Assembly: GCA_937625935.1 (NCBI GenBank)
Contig: OW569367.1
Span: forward strand, 427,108 to 491,107
Source of the DNA: Tetramitus jugosus
Taxonomy: Eukaryota; Heterolobosea; Eutetramitea; Acrasida; Vahlkampfiidae
Length of the DNA stretch: 64,000 bases
Direction of reading: 5' to 3'
The first letter of the stretch is position 1. The number at the start of each line of letters is the position of its first letter. The notes under the pieces were generated by a model, which was not told where the DNA came from, did not search any database, and was given only the letters and a program-made list of their open reading frames with translations. Shown in pieces: positions 31,352 through 41,800 of this stretch. A program made the translations under genes and the position numbers.

Positions 31352-31365
31352 GTGAAACAGCAATA
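31352..31365 (-). repeat. Right terminal inverted repeat and TA target site of the Tc1-like element
   Basis: GTGAAACAGCAA (31,352-31,363) followed by TA (31,364-31,365), the inverse of the left end. Confidence 0.8.
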
Positions 31366-32930
31366 GACGTTAGGTCTCTTGCACTTGATGTGGATGGGAA
31401 GATTTATCGGTTTCGTATTATGAGTTCGATGGTACTTCTGTTGATTCGAATGTACAAACTATGGAATCTCGGTATCATCAACAACGAACTATGTGGCGAT
31501 TAATCCATCGAATAAAGCGAGTGGCACGATGATTCAAAGGTAGAGAAGGCCGGTAGGCTCGACTTTTCTTTGCAATTACGATTGAACCCCCAAGAACTCT
31601 TCCGTTCTGACCTTACAGACAAGCAGAAAAGTCAAGTCAAGAAGATTATGGTCGTGTTGTACACATGGAACTTTGGTTCCTTTCCTTGCCAACTCACAGA
31701 GACCGGCTTGACAGAGGTGGAGACTTCTGTTCGATCAATCCGAGCAACCAACAACAACGCTTCCTCTTTAAGAGCGCCCGAAGTTTGGCAGATAACAAGG
31801 ATGCTAATCTTGACCTCAAGGTTGCAGCCGGCGGAGATTCATATTTGCGATGTAAAGTGATTCCAATGTCACTGATGAGAGTGCTGCTATGTATGGAACT
31901 CAGTATCATGATATTACATTTCAACTGTTGGTTGAGAGGATTCAAAGAAATCATCTTGAAGAACCAAAGAATCCTTATGGTTTAGTTCGGACTTGTTGTA
32001 ACTTTTCTGGGCACTTCACTTCCAGAGAAAGGTTCGATTGTTCTGCCCATCCCCTACATAGGATTTTGAATTATGTAACTGAACATAGAATCTTGGCTAA
32101 TTTGAGTAGAACTTCATACGATGAATATGACAGAGCTCTAAATTGTATCTACAAGGTGAGGTTAAACTTCACGATGTTCATTGTGATGGGTGGTCATTTA
32201 AGTGCAAGTTCAAAGAACAAGATTCGATATTTGAGGCTACATTATCTCTTTCTGACCTGACCAAGTGGATCAATAACTGTAGTAGAAGCTGCAATTGCAC
32301 AAATACTATATACCGCCATCTTCTTGTGCCCTTGATCTATCTGCACTTCAATAGGAAGAACAGAAAGCTTGAAGATTTCGAATTACATCGTATTAAGAGA
32401 TGGTCTGACGTATCGCACAACATCCCTGGAAGATATCATCGGACCTTGGAGTGGTTCAGAGATGAAGTTCCTCTGTTGGAAACGGAAGATAAATTTGATA
32501 CTTCTCTCGAAGAGAGCCGAATCAAAGATGAGTTTGGGGAGTATGTCACAAAGAGCAATATGAATCACAGCGACGCAAAATTATGTGCTCTAAAATCACA
32601 AACAATTCATTTTGGTAAGGATGATAACCTCATAACAAACTATGAACCCCATGGAGTTCATTCGACAGTACTCTTGGAAACATGTGATGCGGGTTTCTCC
32701 AGAGAAGACGATGACCATGAAATTCAACTTGCTCCAGCTGTTATTCCCAGAAATTTGCAGTCATGTACAAGCGCAAGGTTCTTCCAACACTGGTAGATTG
32801 GTTTGGTGGAGTACCTGCATGTATCAAGGACTACATGGACCTCCAGAATAACAACTTAACCTCAGCATCTCCAGAGAAGAGCGATGCACCTGTTGAAAAA
32901 TCAGGCTGTTTATTGATCACCACGATTTAA
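31366..32930 (+). pseudogene. Decayed unknown gene, remnant in copy B flank
   Basis: Coding-looking stretches occur in different frames: 31,889-32,150 ('YGTQYHDITFQLLVERIQRN', 'RFDCSAHPLHRILNYVTEHR'), 32,143-32,750 ('HDVHCDGWSFKCKFKEQDS', 'IFEATLSLSDLTKWINN') and 32,751-32,930 ('KFAVMYKRKVLPTLVDWFGG', stop 32,928-32,930). The frame changes suggest a broken gene, although short introns cannot be excluded (a CCCAG acceptor-like site precedes 32,751). The last part recurs at 16,442-16,540. Its stop overlaps that of the convergent coiled-coil gene, as in copy A. No family was recognised. Confidence 0.45.
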
Positions 32931-33671
32931 ATGCCGTAGCGAAGTTTCAAAGGACAATTTCTTACACAACAATTGGCAATAGAGTTGAAACTAAGGACAG
33001 TATCAAAGCTCCTCTTCATCATGTCCAGCTCGAGGCTCACTCTCTTCATCTAGGACAGAAATCCGATCGATTGGATTAACGGTTTGTTCAGAGCTGTACT
33101 CTTCTAAATCCCCAGGACCTTCCTTTTGGCTTACATTCTCAGTCTTTGTTTGCTCTTCCAAGAAGAAAGATTCAACATTCGGGGGGAGAGCTTCTTGAGG
33201 TTTTTGTCGCTGTACTTTTGGTGCTTCCTTTCTCTGACCTTTGTCTTTGGTATTCTTTTTGGTTGAAGCGAGTGCAGCCATCTTGTTTTGAGCTTTTCCT
33301 TTGTTTTTTCGAGTCTTTGGATTCTCAAAGCTCTCAATAAGTTGCATACTTTCCTCTTCAATTTTCTTCAGTTCTTTGTCAAACCTATCCAAAATAATAG
33401 CTCTGTTGTTAGCAATATGAATGGTAGCTTCAACTGTTGAAGTTGGTTGTGGAAGAACCCTCATGACATAAAACCACAGTCTGTCTCTGTGAACACTGTT
33501 TGTGTTCTGCCAGACACTTGGACGTTCAATAGCGAGGAGACGGTACAACTCTTCTAGGAATGGGTCAATATTTATCTCAGTCATGTTTCTTTTGTGTGTA
33601 ACAGCTTTCCAGTTTTTTGAAATTTTGTCTGTAAATCTCGGTTGGCTCCACTCCCAACATTGAATGTTCAA
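32927..33671 (-). pseudogene. Coiled-coil gene, copy B, with the repeat array deleted
   Basis: The first about 190 residues are nearly identical to the copy A protein. The coiled-coil array is missing: the sequence passes directly from 'TVNPID' to 'RISVL', which in copy A are separated by about 215 residues. The frame then shifts and ends early at 33,003, whereas the ancestral tail and stop remain down to 32,927. Small in-frame differences from copy A occur in the Lys-rich linker (loss of KKTSE-type residues, gain of FFL). The truncated 222-residue product could still be made but lacks the coiled coil. Confidence 0.75.
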
Positions 33672-34141
33672 CCAGTTGCTTGTTGTTTGGCATCATTACG
33701 CGGCGATAACCAAAGGTCCAACACCTCTTCATGGGAATTCACTTATTCAATCTTCCTCTCTCTGCTCTTACTCATCACTCTTGACTCTCAAGTCTTTCTC
33801 AACCTCTTAAGTCGATCGACTTCAAACAACGCACAAGTAAAGATCATCTCTTCCTCACACCACGCTCAAGGTGCCATTGGAGCAATACCCATTCTCGGCT
33901 CTCAAAAAATCATTCGTTGTATAAAAAAAGGTCTTGTATTTTATTTCATATCAGCAGATAATCAGGTCATCACAGCTTCCTATTGGCTACTTTCGAGCAG
34001 TTCATCTCTGAGACATGTCAAAATCTTGCCCAACAAGTTCAATCCCTTCCATTTTGATCGATCCTTGCACTCATCGACATCTTGTTCACTCCAACCAATG
34101 CCCCAGATGTTGTCACGAGGTGAAGCTTCAACAAACTCCTT
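33672..34141 (+). pseudogene. Collapsed MAEA-NADAR locus, copy B
   Basis: MAEA upstream sequence is followed by small pieces of MAEA exon 1 (GATCATCTCTTCCTCAC, then CTCAAGGTGCCAT), then the last MAEA codons (about 33,890-33,925) and the convergent 3' part of NADAR. The NADAR part ends at CAACAAACTCCTT (34,129-34,141), exactly the breakpoint seen in copy A. There it is fused to the interior of coiled-coil copy C. Most of MAEA is deleted by at least two separate events. Confidence 0.8.
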
Positions 34142-34680
34142 CCAAGAAGATAGATTCAACATTCAGGGGAGAGCTTCTTGAGGTTGTTGTCGCTGTGCTT
34201 TGGTGCTTCCTTTCTCTGACCTTTGTCTTTGGTATTCTTCTTTTTGGCTGACGCTGGTGTAGGCATCTTGTTTTCAGAAGTTTTTTTATCAGCTTTTCCT
34301 TTGTTTTTTCGAGTCTTTGGGGACTCTTTCTCAAAGCTCTCAATAAGTTGCATACTTTCCTCTTCAATTTTCTTCAGCTCTTTATCAAATATCTTCAAAA
34401 GACGATCTTTGTAGTTGGCAACATGACTGGCAGGTCCCACTTCAGTTGAAGATGGAGGTGGAAGTGCACGGATTACAAGAGGCCACAGTCTGTCTCTGTG
34501 AACACTGTTTGTGTTCTGCCAGACACTTGGACGTTCAATAGTGAGGAGACGGTTCACCTCGTCAAGGAATGGGAGAATTTTTATCTCAGTCATGTTTCTT
34601 TTGTGTGCAACAGCTCTCCAGTTTTTTGAAATTTTGTCTGTAAATCTCGGTTGGCTCCACTCCCAACATTGAATGTTCAA
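34142..34680 (-). pseudogene. Coiled-coil gene, copy C, 3' truncated and fused to NADAR fragment
   Basis: Begins like copies A and B but diverges more in the region around residues 60-95 ('PPPSSTEVGPASHVANYKDR' replaces the A/B version). It lacks everything after the Lys-rich linker, because 34,141/34,142 joins it to the NADAR fragment of copy B. The open frame ends at 34,156 (174 residues); an overlapping frame reads into the NADAR part. It lies head-to-head with the intact MAEA gene, about 215 bp apart. Confidence 0.7.
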
Positions 34681-34894
34681 CCAGTTGCTTGTTGTTGGGT
34701 CTCATGATGCGGCGATAACCAAAGGTCCAACACCTCCTCTTCATGGGAATTCACTTATTCAATCTTCCTCTCTCTGCTCTTACTCATCACTCTTGACTCT
34801 CAAGTCTTTCTCAACCTCTTAAGTCGATCGACTTCAAACAACGCACAACAAATAAACAAAAAATCAAAAAAACAACAACTCAAAAAAACACACA

Positions 34895-36616
34895 ATGATC
34901 AACAACAACAACAACAACAATAATGATCATCTCTTCCTCACTCCACAACAACAATCCATGAGAGAATTGGAACATCCGTTTCTCAAGGTGCCATACGAGA
35001 GTCTCAATAAAGCATTCAGAGCCTCACAAAAGTCAATGGAAAAGGATTTGAGTGTCATTGAAAAGGCAGTCAAAGAAATGAACAAGAAGGCTAATAAATC
35101 AAAGGTTTCTCAGGATGATGCATGTAAATATCTGGACAAGGTTGTTAGCAAACTAGTCGGAGTCAAGAGAAAGGTTTGTTTTTTCACATTGTTTTCACTG
35201 TTGTTTGTTGTTTACAATGATTATAGGTGTAGGTGTTTATAATGGATGATTTTGTAAAAAAAAAAAATATATAGTTGGAAGAAACAGATGTAGAACAGGA
35301 GAGACACTTGAATATATGTAGAGCAAGGATGGAGCACTTGGATCCAACTACCGTGGTGACGAATACTACTGCAAAACGATCATTATTGCATCATACTGAT
35401 CGATTGAGTGATGCTGATGATGGTGGTAGTGATCATAAAGATGATGAAAAAGATGGTGAAGAAAATGATGAAATGAAAGAAACAGCGAAAAAGAATGTAG
35501 AATCGTGGATAAAGAGTGCAAGAGTAACGAACAGCGAAACAGAGTGGAACAAGATTCGATTGAACCGAGTGTTAGTTGATTATTTTTTGAGGAATGGATA
35601 TTATGAGTCGGCGAACCAATTGGCGAACACGAATCAGATTCAAGTATGTGTGTGAGTTTTGAATCACTTGTTGATTTGTTACAATGCGAATAGAGTTTGT
35701 TTGTTCACTCGTTATGTTTGTTTTTTAACGTTGAAAAACGTTGTGCGACCACGATGGCATTGTGTAATTGTGTGGTGTTGTTGGATGTTGTTGTTGATGA
35801 TGTGAATGAATGTAGGATTTGGTGGATATTGATGTGTTTTTGCAGTCGAGGAAAGCGATTGATGGACTCACGGCAAAGAATTGTACAGAGGCACTCAATT
35901 GGTGCAGCGAACATCGATCCAAGTTAAAGAAATTGAATAATATGTTCGAATTTGAATTGAGACTTCAAGAGTTTATCGAACTGGTGAGAGCAGACAAGAG
36001 ACAACAAGCCATTGCCTATGCTCGCAAATATTTTAAACGAGAAGAGTCAACGGCATCAAAAACATCAGAGAGCGAGTCAATACTGACAAGAAAGCAAGAA
36101 GATGAAGAATGGACCAAACGAAGCAAACAGATTCAACAAGCCATGGCGCTGCTTGCGTTTGGAAAAGGCACAACACTATCGCCCTATCGAGAGTTCTTTT
36201 CCGATGATCGATGGCAATTCTTGATTCAATCATTCCAACATTCGTACTATGAACTGTTTTCGCTAACGAAGCAACCTCTGCTCTACTTAAATCTTCAAGC
36301 AGGTTTATCTGCACTCAAGAACCCACTGGTATATCATCCAGAGCACTACAATGTGCATGATCCAATGTGCCACAAGCTATTCCAAGAGGTAGCAGAAAAT
36401 CTTCCATTCTCATTCCATGTTCACTCAAAGCTGGTGTGTCGGATCACTGGAAAGTTGATGGATGATCGAAATCCACCCATGGTACTTCCCAATGGCAACG
36501 TGTACAGTTTAGAGGCCATGGAGCAAATGGCTTTCAGAGGGAATGGAACGATTGAAGATCCAAGAACAAACGAGCAATATCCATTCTCTGCTCTCAAAAA
36601 ATCATTCGTTGTATAA
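34895..36616 (+). CDS. MAEA: MAEA/Fyv10 (GID9), subunit of the GID/CTLH E3 ubiquitin ligase
   Basis: Three exons: 34,895-35,173, 35,275-35,643 and 35,816-36,616, with introns of 101 and 172 nt. The product is about 482 residues. An Asn-rich start and a helical region are followed by an acidic loop. A LisH motif ('VLVDYFLRNGYYESANQLAN') then leads, across intron 2, into CTLH ('FLQSRKAIDGLTAKNCTEAL') and CRA regions. The atypical Gid-type RING is near the C-terminus ('CRITGKLMDDRNPPMVLPNG' then 'NVYSLEAMEQM'). This order is that of MAEA/Fyv10, one of the two RING subunits of the GID/CTLH ligase. It is convergent with NADAR (53 bp apart). Two collapsed copies and one fragment of this gene lie to the left. 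Confidence 0.9.
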
Positions 36617-36669
36617 AAAGGTCTTGTATTTTATTTCATATCAGCAGATAATCAGGTCATCACAGCTTC

Positions 36670-37227
36670 CTATTGGCTACTTTCGAGCAGTTCATCTCTG
36701 ACACATGTCAAAATCTTGCCCAACAAGTTCAATCCCTTCCATTTCGATCGATCCTTGCACTCATCGACATCTTGTTCACTCCAACCAATGCCCCAGATGT
36801 TGTCACGAGGTGAAGCCTCAACAAACTCCTTGTTTCTATACTTTTCAGACAAGAGCTCTGCCAACAGCTCTGGATTCTGGGTGTACTTGGCCTTGTTGGT
36901 ACGATAAACAATATCTTCTCTGTGCTTGTCCCACAGTTCATGATCAAACGGAGACACCTTTCTGCCCAGTGCCTTGTGTTTTTTTGGATCGGATGTCTGA
37001 AGAATTTGCTTCATGGTGGAAGTATCTCCAAACAGCTTTGCCTTCTCGTACATCATCATTTGTTCCGCACATGTAAAGGTCACATTGTCAACGGTGAATC
37101 GACTTGGGTGCCATTGACTGAACACTGTTTTGTTCTGATAGAAACAATGAAATCTGTTATATTTACTCTCGTCGTATGATGACTCCTTCAGTGTGAAGAG
37201 TGGAGTGGAAGTACTGTTATCGCTCAT
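36670..37227 (-). CDS. NADAR (YbiA/DUF1768) domain protein
   Basis: A 185-residue protein starting at the Met at 37,227 (MSDNSTST); an upstream Met at 37,260 is less likely. NADAR features are all present: 'FSQWHPSRFTVDNVTFTCAEQ', then MMMYEKAKLFGD, 'ILQTSDPKKHKALGRKVSPF', 'FVEASPRDNIWGIGWSEQD' and 'WKGLNLLGKIL'. Known relatives are N-glycosidases acting on damaged riboflavin-pathway intermediates or on ADP-ribosylated guanine in nucleic acids; which applies here is unknown. This is the only complete copy in the window, and its 3' part recurs in copies A and B. Confidence 0.9.
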   Translation of the reverse strand: MSDNSTSTPLFTLKESSYDESKYNRFHCFYQNKTVFSQWHPSRFTVDNVTFTCAEQMMMYEKAKLFGDTSTMKQILQTSDPKKHKALGRKVSPFDHELWDKHREDIVYRTNKAKYTQNPELLAELLSEKYRNKEFVEASPRDNIWGIGWSEQDVDECKDRSKWKGLNLLGKILTCVRDELLESSQ

Positions 37228-37329
37228 GTTGTTTGATTTCTGTTTTTTTCTGACGATCAATCTAAGAGAATACCGACGGAAACTGAACTGATTTGGATGT
37301 TCGACGATTTACTTATTTACAATAAAACC

Positions 37330-38784
37330 TTAGTAATGAAAGTGTTTTTGTGGCAAGCAAGACAAGAGTAAAGAATGTTTTGTCAAGTTGCTTGCTTGTT
37401 TCATTTTGTCATCCAGTGCTTTCAGTGCTTCTTCTGAAGGTGCGACACGATTGTTTGAAAACGAAAACAGAGAAACAACTTCTTGTTCAATCTCTCGCTC
37501 CATATCTTGTTCCATTTGATCAATCATGGATGCAAAGTCACCTAATTGATCATTGTTGTCCATTGTTACATTGTTATCACTCTTTCTAGAGAAATGAGGC
37601 ATGTGCTGTTGCTGTTGTCCTATTGCTTCTCCTACTACATTTGCCGAACTCGAAAGAGTACCTGACGCTGATGATACGAGCTGAAACACGAGTTGTTTCA
37701 CTTCAGAAAAGGTAATACTCGATGACAAATACAGTGAACACAATGAATTCAATTGCTGTTCAAAGTGTTTGGCTCGATTGCACGAAACATCACTCGTTTT
37801 GTTGTGCATCAATGTTGCAACAACAACACTTGACGAATTCAAATTGAGAAACAAGTGAGAGTAACTCGTGTTTAACTCGTTTAGAAATTGAATCCAATGA
37901 CTATACTTTTTCATTAACATTGATGTGTCCATTGTACTTATCCCATCATTGTTTGAGTGATTCGAAATATTATCATTTGAAAAGAATCGACGAATGTGAT
38001 CATTGATATCATGCATGAATCCCAATTGACTCAACAAGTCATTCAACACTTGATTCAACTGCTCTATTTGCTTCTTTTCCAATTCCTCTTGTTGCCGTCG
38101 TACTTGTTCACCACCAACACCTTGATTCAATTGCAATGCATTCCCATTCCGTTGCTCTTGTGGTTCTTGTGGTTGTTGTTGTGATTCATTATGGTTCATG
38201 GAATAGATCCGAAGTGCAATGCCCGAATGATCAAAAACAAATGAAATGGAAGCAATGTGTGATTCGACAATGGGTCGAATGATGCGAGTCATCTGAGTAT
38301 GATCAATCACAAAATTTTCATCATCTATTGTGATACACAAGAATGTGATATTTACATTTGTATTATTGTTGTTGTTGTTGTTGTTGTGAAAAGTGAGTAA
38401 TGTGATTGTACAGGTCATGGCTGAATGATCTCTTAGCTTTTCATTGGTTTCAAAACGAATAAATTGAGGTAATAATAATTGTTGTTGTGGTTGTGAATCT
38501 GTTGTTGATTGTGAAGGTGGTGTGTGAGATTGAGTGGGCGACTGTTGTTGGAGTGGCAGTTGAGAGGAAGATGTGAGCTGAAAGCAACAGTAACCCTCGA
38601 AAAGTGTTTGTTGAGCTTTGAGGTGTTTGTTGAGAGTGAGTTGAGAGGAAGGAGGAGCTTTGAATGCCCATCGTTGTGATTGCATAAAGTGATGTCTGTT
38701 GATGCCCATTTTATCGCTTGTTGTTTTGTGTGTTTGTTGGTGGTCGTTCTGGTTCGAGCAAGTTGTGGAAGTGTGATCGGACAA
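37330..38784 (-). CDS. Hypothetical Gln/Asn-rich protein
   Basis: A 484-residue reading frame without introns. It contains Q/P/S/T-rich low complexity (about 75-110), an Asn run (about 133-142), and an ordered stretch in between and after ('FIRFETNEKLRDHSAMTCTI', 'PIVESHIASISFVFDHSGIA'), then a coiled coil ('QEELEKKQIEQLNQVLNDLL'). No family was recognised. It lies 64 bp downstream of the PI3K gene on the same strand. The long open frame supports a real gene. Confidence 0.65.
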   Translation of the reverse strand: MSDHTSTTCSNQNDHQQTHKTTSDKMGINRHHFMQSQRWAFKAPPSSQLTLNKHLKAQQTLFEGYCCFQLTSSSQLPLQQQSPTQSHTPPSQSTTDSQPQQQLLLPQFIRFETNEKLRDHSAMTCTITLLTFHNNNNNNNNTNVNITFLCITIDDENFVIDHTQMTRIIRPIVESHIASISFVFDHSGIALRIYSMNHNESQQQPQEPQEQRNGNALQLNQGVGGEQVRRQQEELEKKQIEQLNQVLNDLLSQLGFMHDINDHIRRFFSNDNISNHSNNDGISTMDTSMLMKKYSHWIQFLNELNTSYSHLFLNLNSSSVVVATLMHNKTSDVSCNRAKHFEQQLNSLCSLYLSSSITFSEVKQLVFQLVSSASGTLSSSANVVGEAIGQQQQHMPHFSRKSDNNVTMDNNDQLGDFASMIDQMEQDMEREIEQEVVSLFSFSNNRVAPSEEALKALDDKMKQASNLTKHSLLLSCLPQKHFHY

Positions 38785-38848
38785 TAGAAAACAAAAGTTT
38801 TTGGCGGGAAAAGGGTTTTGTATTGGATTGGGGGCAAAAAGTAGTCAC

Positions 38849-41800
38849 CTACTTCTTGGCATAAATGTGCACAGCATCATTGATTCTAGCTCTCGTATTC
38901 TTCAGAGACTTCTTAATTTGCTTTCTAAAGTGTTTGGTAGCTTCTTCCTCGGAGGATTCAAGCTTCAATACCTTGCGCAACCATTCGATATCTTCGATGC
39001 AGCTCAGTTCTGGGATACCAGCTGGTAGCATGAGCAGGAACATGTTCATCAACATGTGACCAAACTTACGAAGAACAAGGAAAGCATCACAACCCATTCT
39101 CACAAATTCCTTATAGTCGTCAGCATCTGTACCACCCATCACGTGAGCATACATGGGAGTGAAGACAAATGGTGTGGTTTCTCTCTTGTAAATACCCTTG
39201 AAGCTCTTAAAATTGCCAAGGAAATGACCAAAATCAATATGGAACAAATCTCCCTTCTTTGTTAACATAATGTTGTCATTATGTCTGTCACCAATGCCCA
39301 ACACGTATGTAGCAACACAATATCCAGCACAACTCTTGACAAAGTTCTTGACACAATTCTCAAATTCTTGATCCGAGTTGCAATTCTTTCTGAGCCATAC
39401 AGTAAGTGGATCGACAGAGAAGGCAGCAGATGCACCACCTCTCTCGTGAGTAATATTAGCTACCGTGTCAGAGTTCAAGACAACTTCGATCATACCGATC
39501 ATATCACCCAAGCAAACACAACCATAGGGGTTCAAGCGCAAATTCAAATTGGTGCTCTTCCAGAGCACATCCATGCTATTCAGCATTTGAAGCGTCAGTA
39601 AATCTTGTCTCAAGTCATCACCAGCCTTAAATATGACATAGACTGGACTACCTGTTTTATCAGCATTCTCGAATACGAGCCACAATGGTAGCTTCTTTGA
39701 ATTCATTACTTTACACTTGTCAACTAATATGCCACTCAAATCAACCCTTGTGGACAATGGAAGCTTGAATTTTGGAGGGATAGTCATCTTGGCTAATTCC
39801 CTTCTCAAAACTGACACTTGATCAGCCTTCTTCGTCTCTTTGATCAACATTGCAATGCTGAAAAGTTGCTCAACGATACCATTTTGCTTCAACAACTCCC
39901 TTCTATGACTGCCACAATTGGTTAAATACTCCTCAAGAATCAGGCCATAGCGCTCAGAAACACTTGGATCATGCATTTCAGATTTCATGTGCCAGAACAA
40001 CACATGACCAATCATATGCGTGGATTTCAAGCTACGCTCAACCAAGAAGCGAGCTAGAGCAGAATCATGATACAATTCAAACTTGAGTGTTTGTACAAGC
40101 TGTAGTAGTAAGCCCTTAAGCTCATTGTCTGATAGTTTGTTCAAAATTTTGACGGCATATCTTCGCAGCCTGCTATTTGTGTAGTTGTAGTTAAGCAAGC
40201 CAATGGCATCAATTGGTTCCATGTTCTCCCATTTGTCCAATAGTTGCTCAGCGATAGCTATTGCCTGAGGATGCTTCCATGGAACGCTTTGCATAAACTT
40301 AAATAACACTCGAGGATCGCTTGTTAGGAGTTGGGCACTTCTAACGGACCAAAGTCTATACCTCTCTTCATCATTGAGTTGATACAGTGGATCCGTGCTA
40401 ATAATTCTATTGAATTCTACTAGCAAGTCGCTATGAGACAACTTTGGATACTGATTGATTCTCTTCTGTTCAAACATAATCCATCTCTCGGAAAGTTGAG
40501 GAGGAATCTTCTTGTAGTCGTCGCAATACACAATTGTTTGACCTCTGGTATCAAACTCGATTTGAATGAAGGGAGCATCTGAAGAGGAATCCTTATTCTC
40601 TGAATAGATGTACTTTCTCATTCCTGGCCACATTCTATATCTTGCAACGCCTGACTTTAACTCAGCATTGAAGGTGTATAATGGAACGTTGATTGAAGAA
40701 ATAAGGACATCTTTTGGACCAACAGAAACAACGGTTCCGCTGGAACTCTTTGATCTACTGTAACAAAGTATGTGCAGTGTAGCTTCTCTAGGTATCTCTG
40801 AGACTAGCACATCATTGAAGTTAATATATTGGCCAAATCTCACAGTACTTTCGAGCTCAGATGCTTGTGAGAATCTCTCTTGACTCAATGGAAGATTACC
40901 CATCAGCAATTGAGCAGATATATATATTTCTGTGTTGCCAGCATGGCAACTCATGTTTTCAAGATTGATCATCTTAAATCGGAATGGTTCTGCCACATTC
41001 CATGATATGATCTGATTATTACTCGTTCGAGTATTATCGTCTGACTGGACTACTTGATCAAATTGGTAGTCGATTGACTTTAGGGAAATATCTTGCAAAT
41101 CTAATTCATTCCAAATACTATCCCAGCTGGCCACCGTTAAAGTGACACGATTTCCCGATTTTAGACAATTCCATACATGCTCAAACTCGATAATGGCTGT
41201 ATCGCCATAAATAAAATCAGAACTGAATCCTGATGCCTTGAAGAGATGATCTTCTTTGGTCAAATGTAAATGACCATCATTACTCACCTTACTCATGAGT
41301 ATGTCTAAGAGTTGACTTGCATAGGTACCTGCAGGGCACATAATTGTCTTGTAGACGTTAATTTCGGGAATATAAATCTTACACATGATATCCTTGGTCT
41401 TTTCGAATTGAGACACAGCAGGATCATTGGTGATATACAAGGGTGGAAGAACAGATTTGGTTGCAGCTAAAGACAATCGAACCTGGTTGTTTGCAGCATG
41501 AACGGCAGCCATACTACTCCTAAATTGTCTGACCTCTTCATTCTCTGTGCTCCAATTCTGTCTATCACTCAACAACAATGAGACTTCTTTGGCGATTTGA
41601 ACCTTTGTGGAGACGCTGGCTCTTTTAGTTGAAGTGTGCTCATCCTCACACATAATTTCCTTGTACTCGGTAAAATCAGCTGTCGCTGTCTTTCTTTTCA
41701 TCAATCGTTTCAACGCCTCATCATATGAGTTCTGTTCCATCTCAGAATTATCAATAAACTCCATGTGCGATTCATCTAGAGTCATCAAGTCGTCTTCTGT

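Larger units (their letters stand above)
24923..31363. mobile_element. Composite Tc1/mariner (IS630-like) transposon with accessory genes, interrupted by a MULE
   Basis: Terminal inverted repeats TTGCTGTTTCAC (24,923-24,934) and its complement (31,352-31,363) are perfect over 12 bp. They stay partly alike for about 14 bp further in. Each is flanked outside by TA (24,921-24,922 and 31,364-31,365), the TA target duplication expected of Tc1/mariner/IS630 elements. Inside are a chromodomain gene (+), a DDE transposase (-), a RING-H2 gene (-) and a 222-codon gene (-), packed with 30-90 bp spacers. The span is 6441 bp, of which 3295 bp are a nested MULE plus one target duplication, leaving about 3.15 kb for the original element. 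Three AATCCAGG motifs occur near the left end (25,027-25,059) and two CCTCAGCCATG near the right end (31,250-31,271); these could be subterminal binding sites (inference). The transposase is broken, so this copy is probably not autonomous now. Confidence 0.8.

Noticed and set aside
31258-31503. 81-codon + strand frame
   Set aside because: It crosses the right end of the transposon and has no motif.
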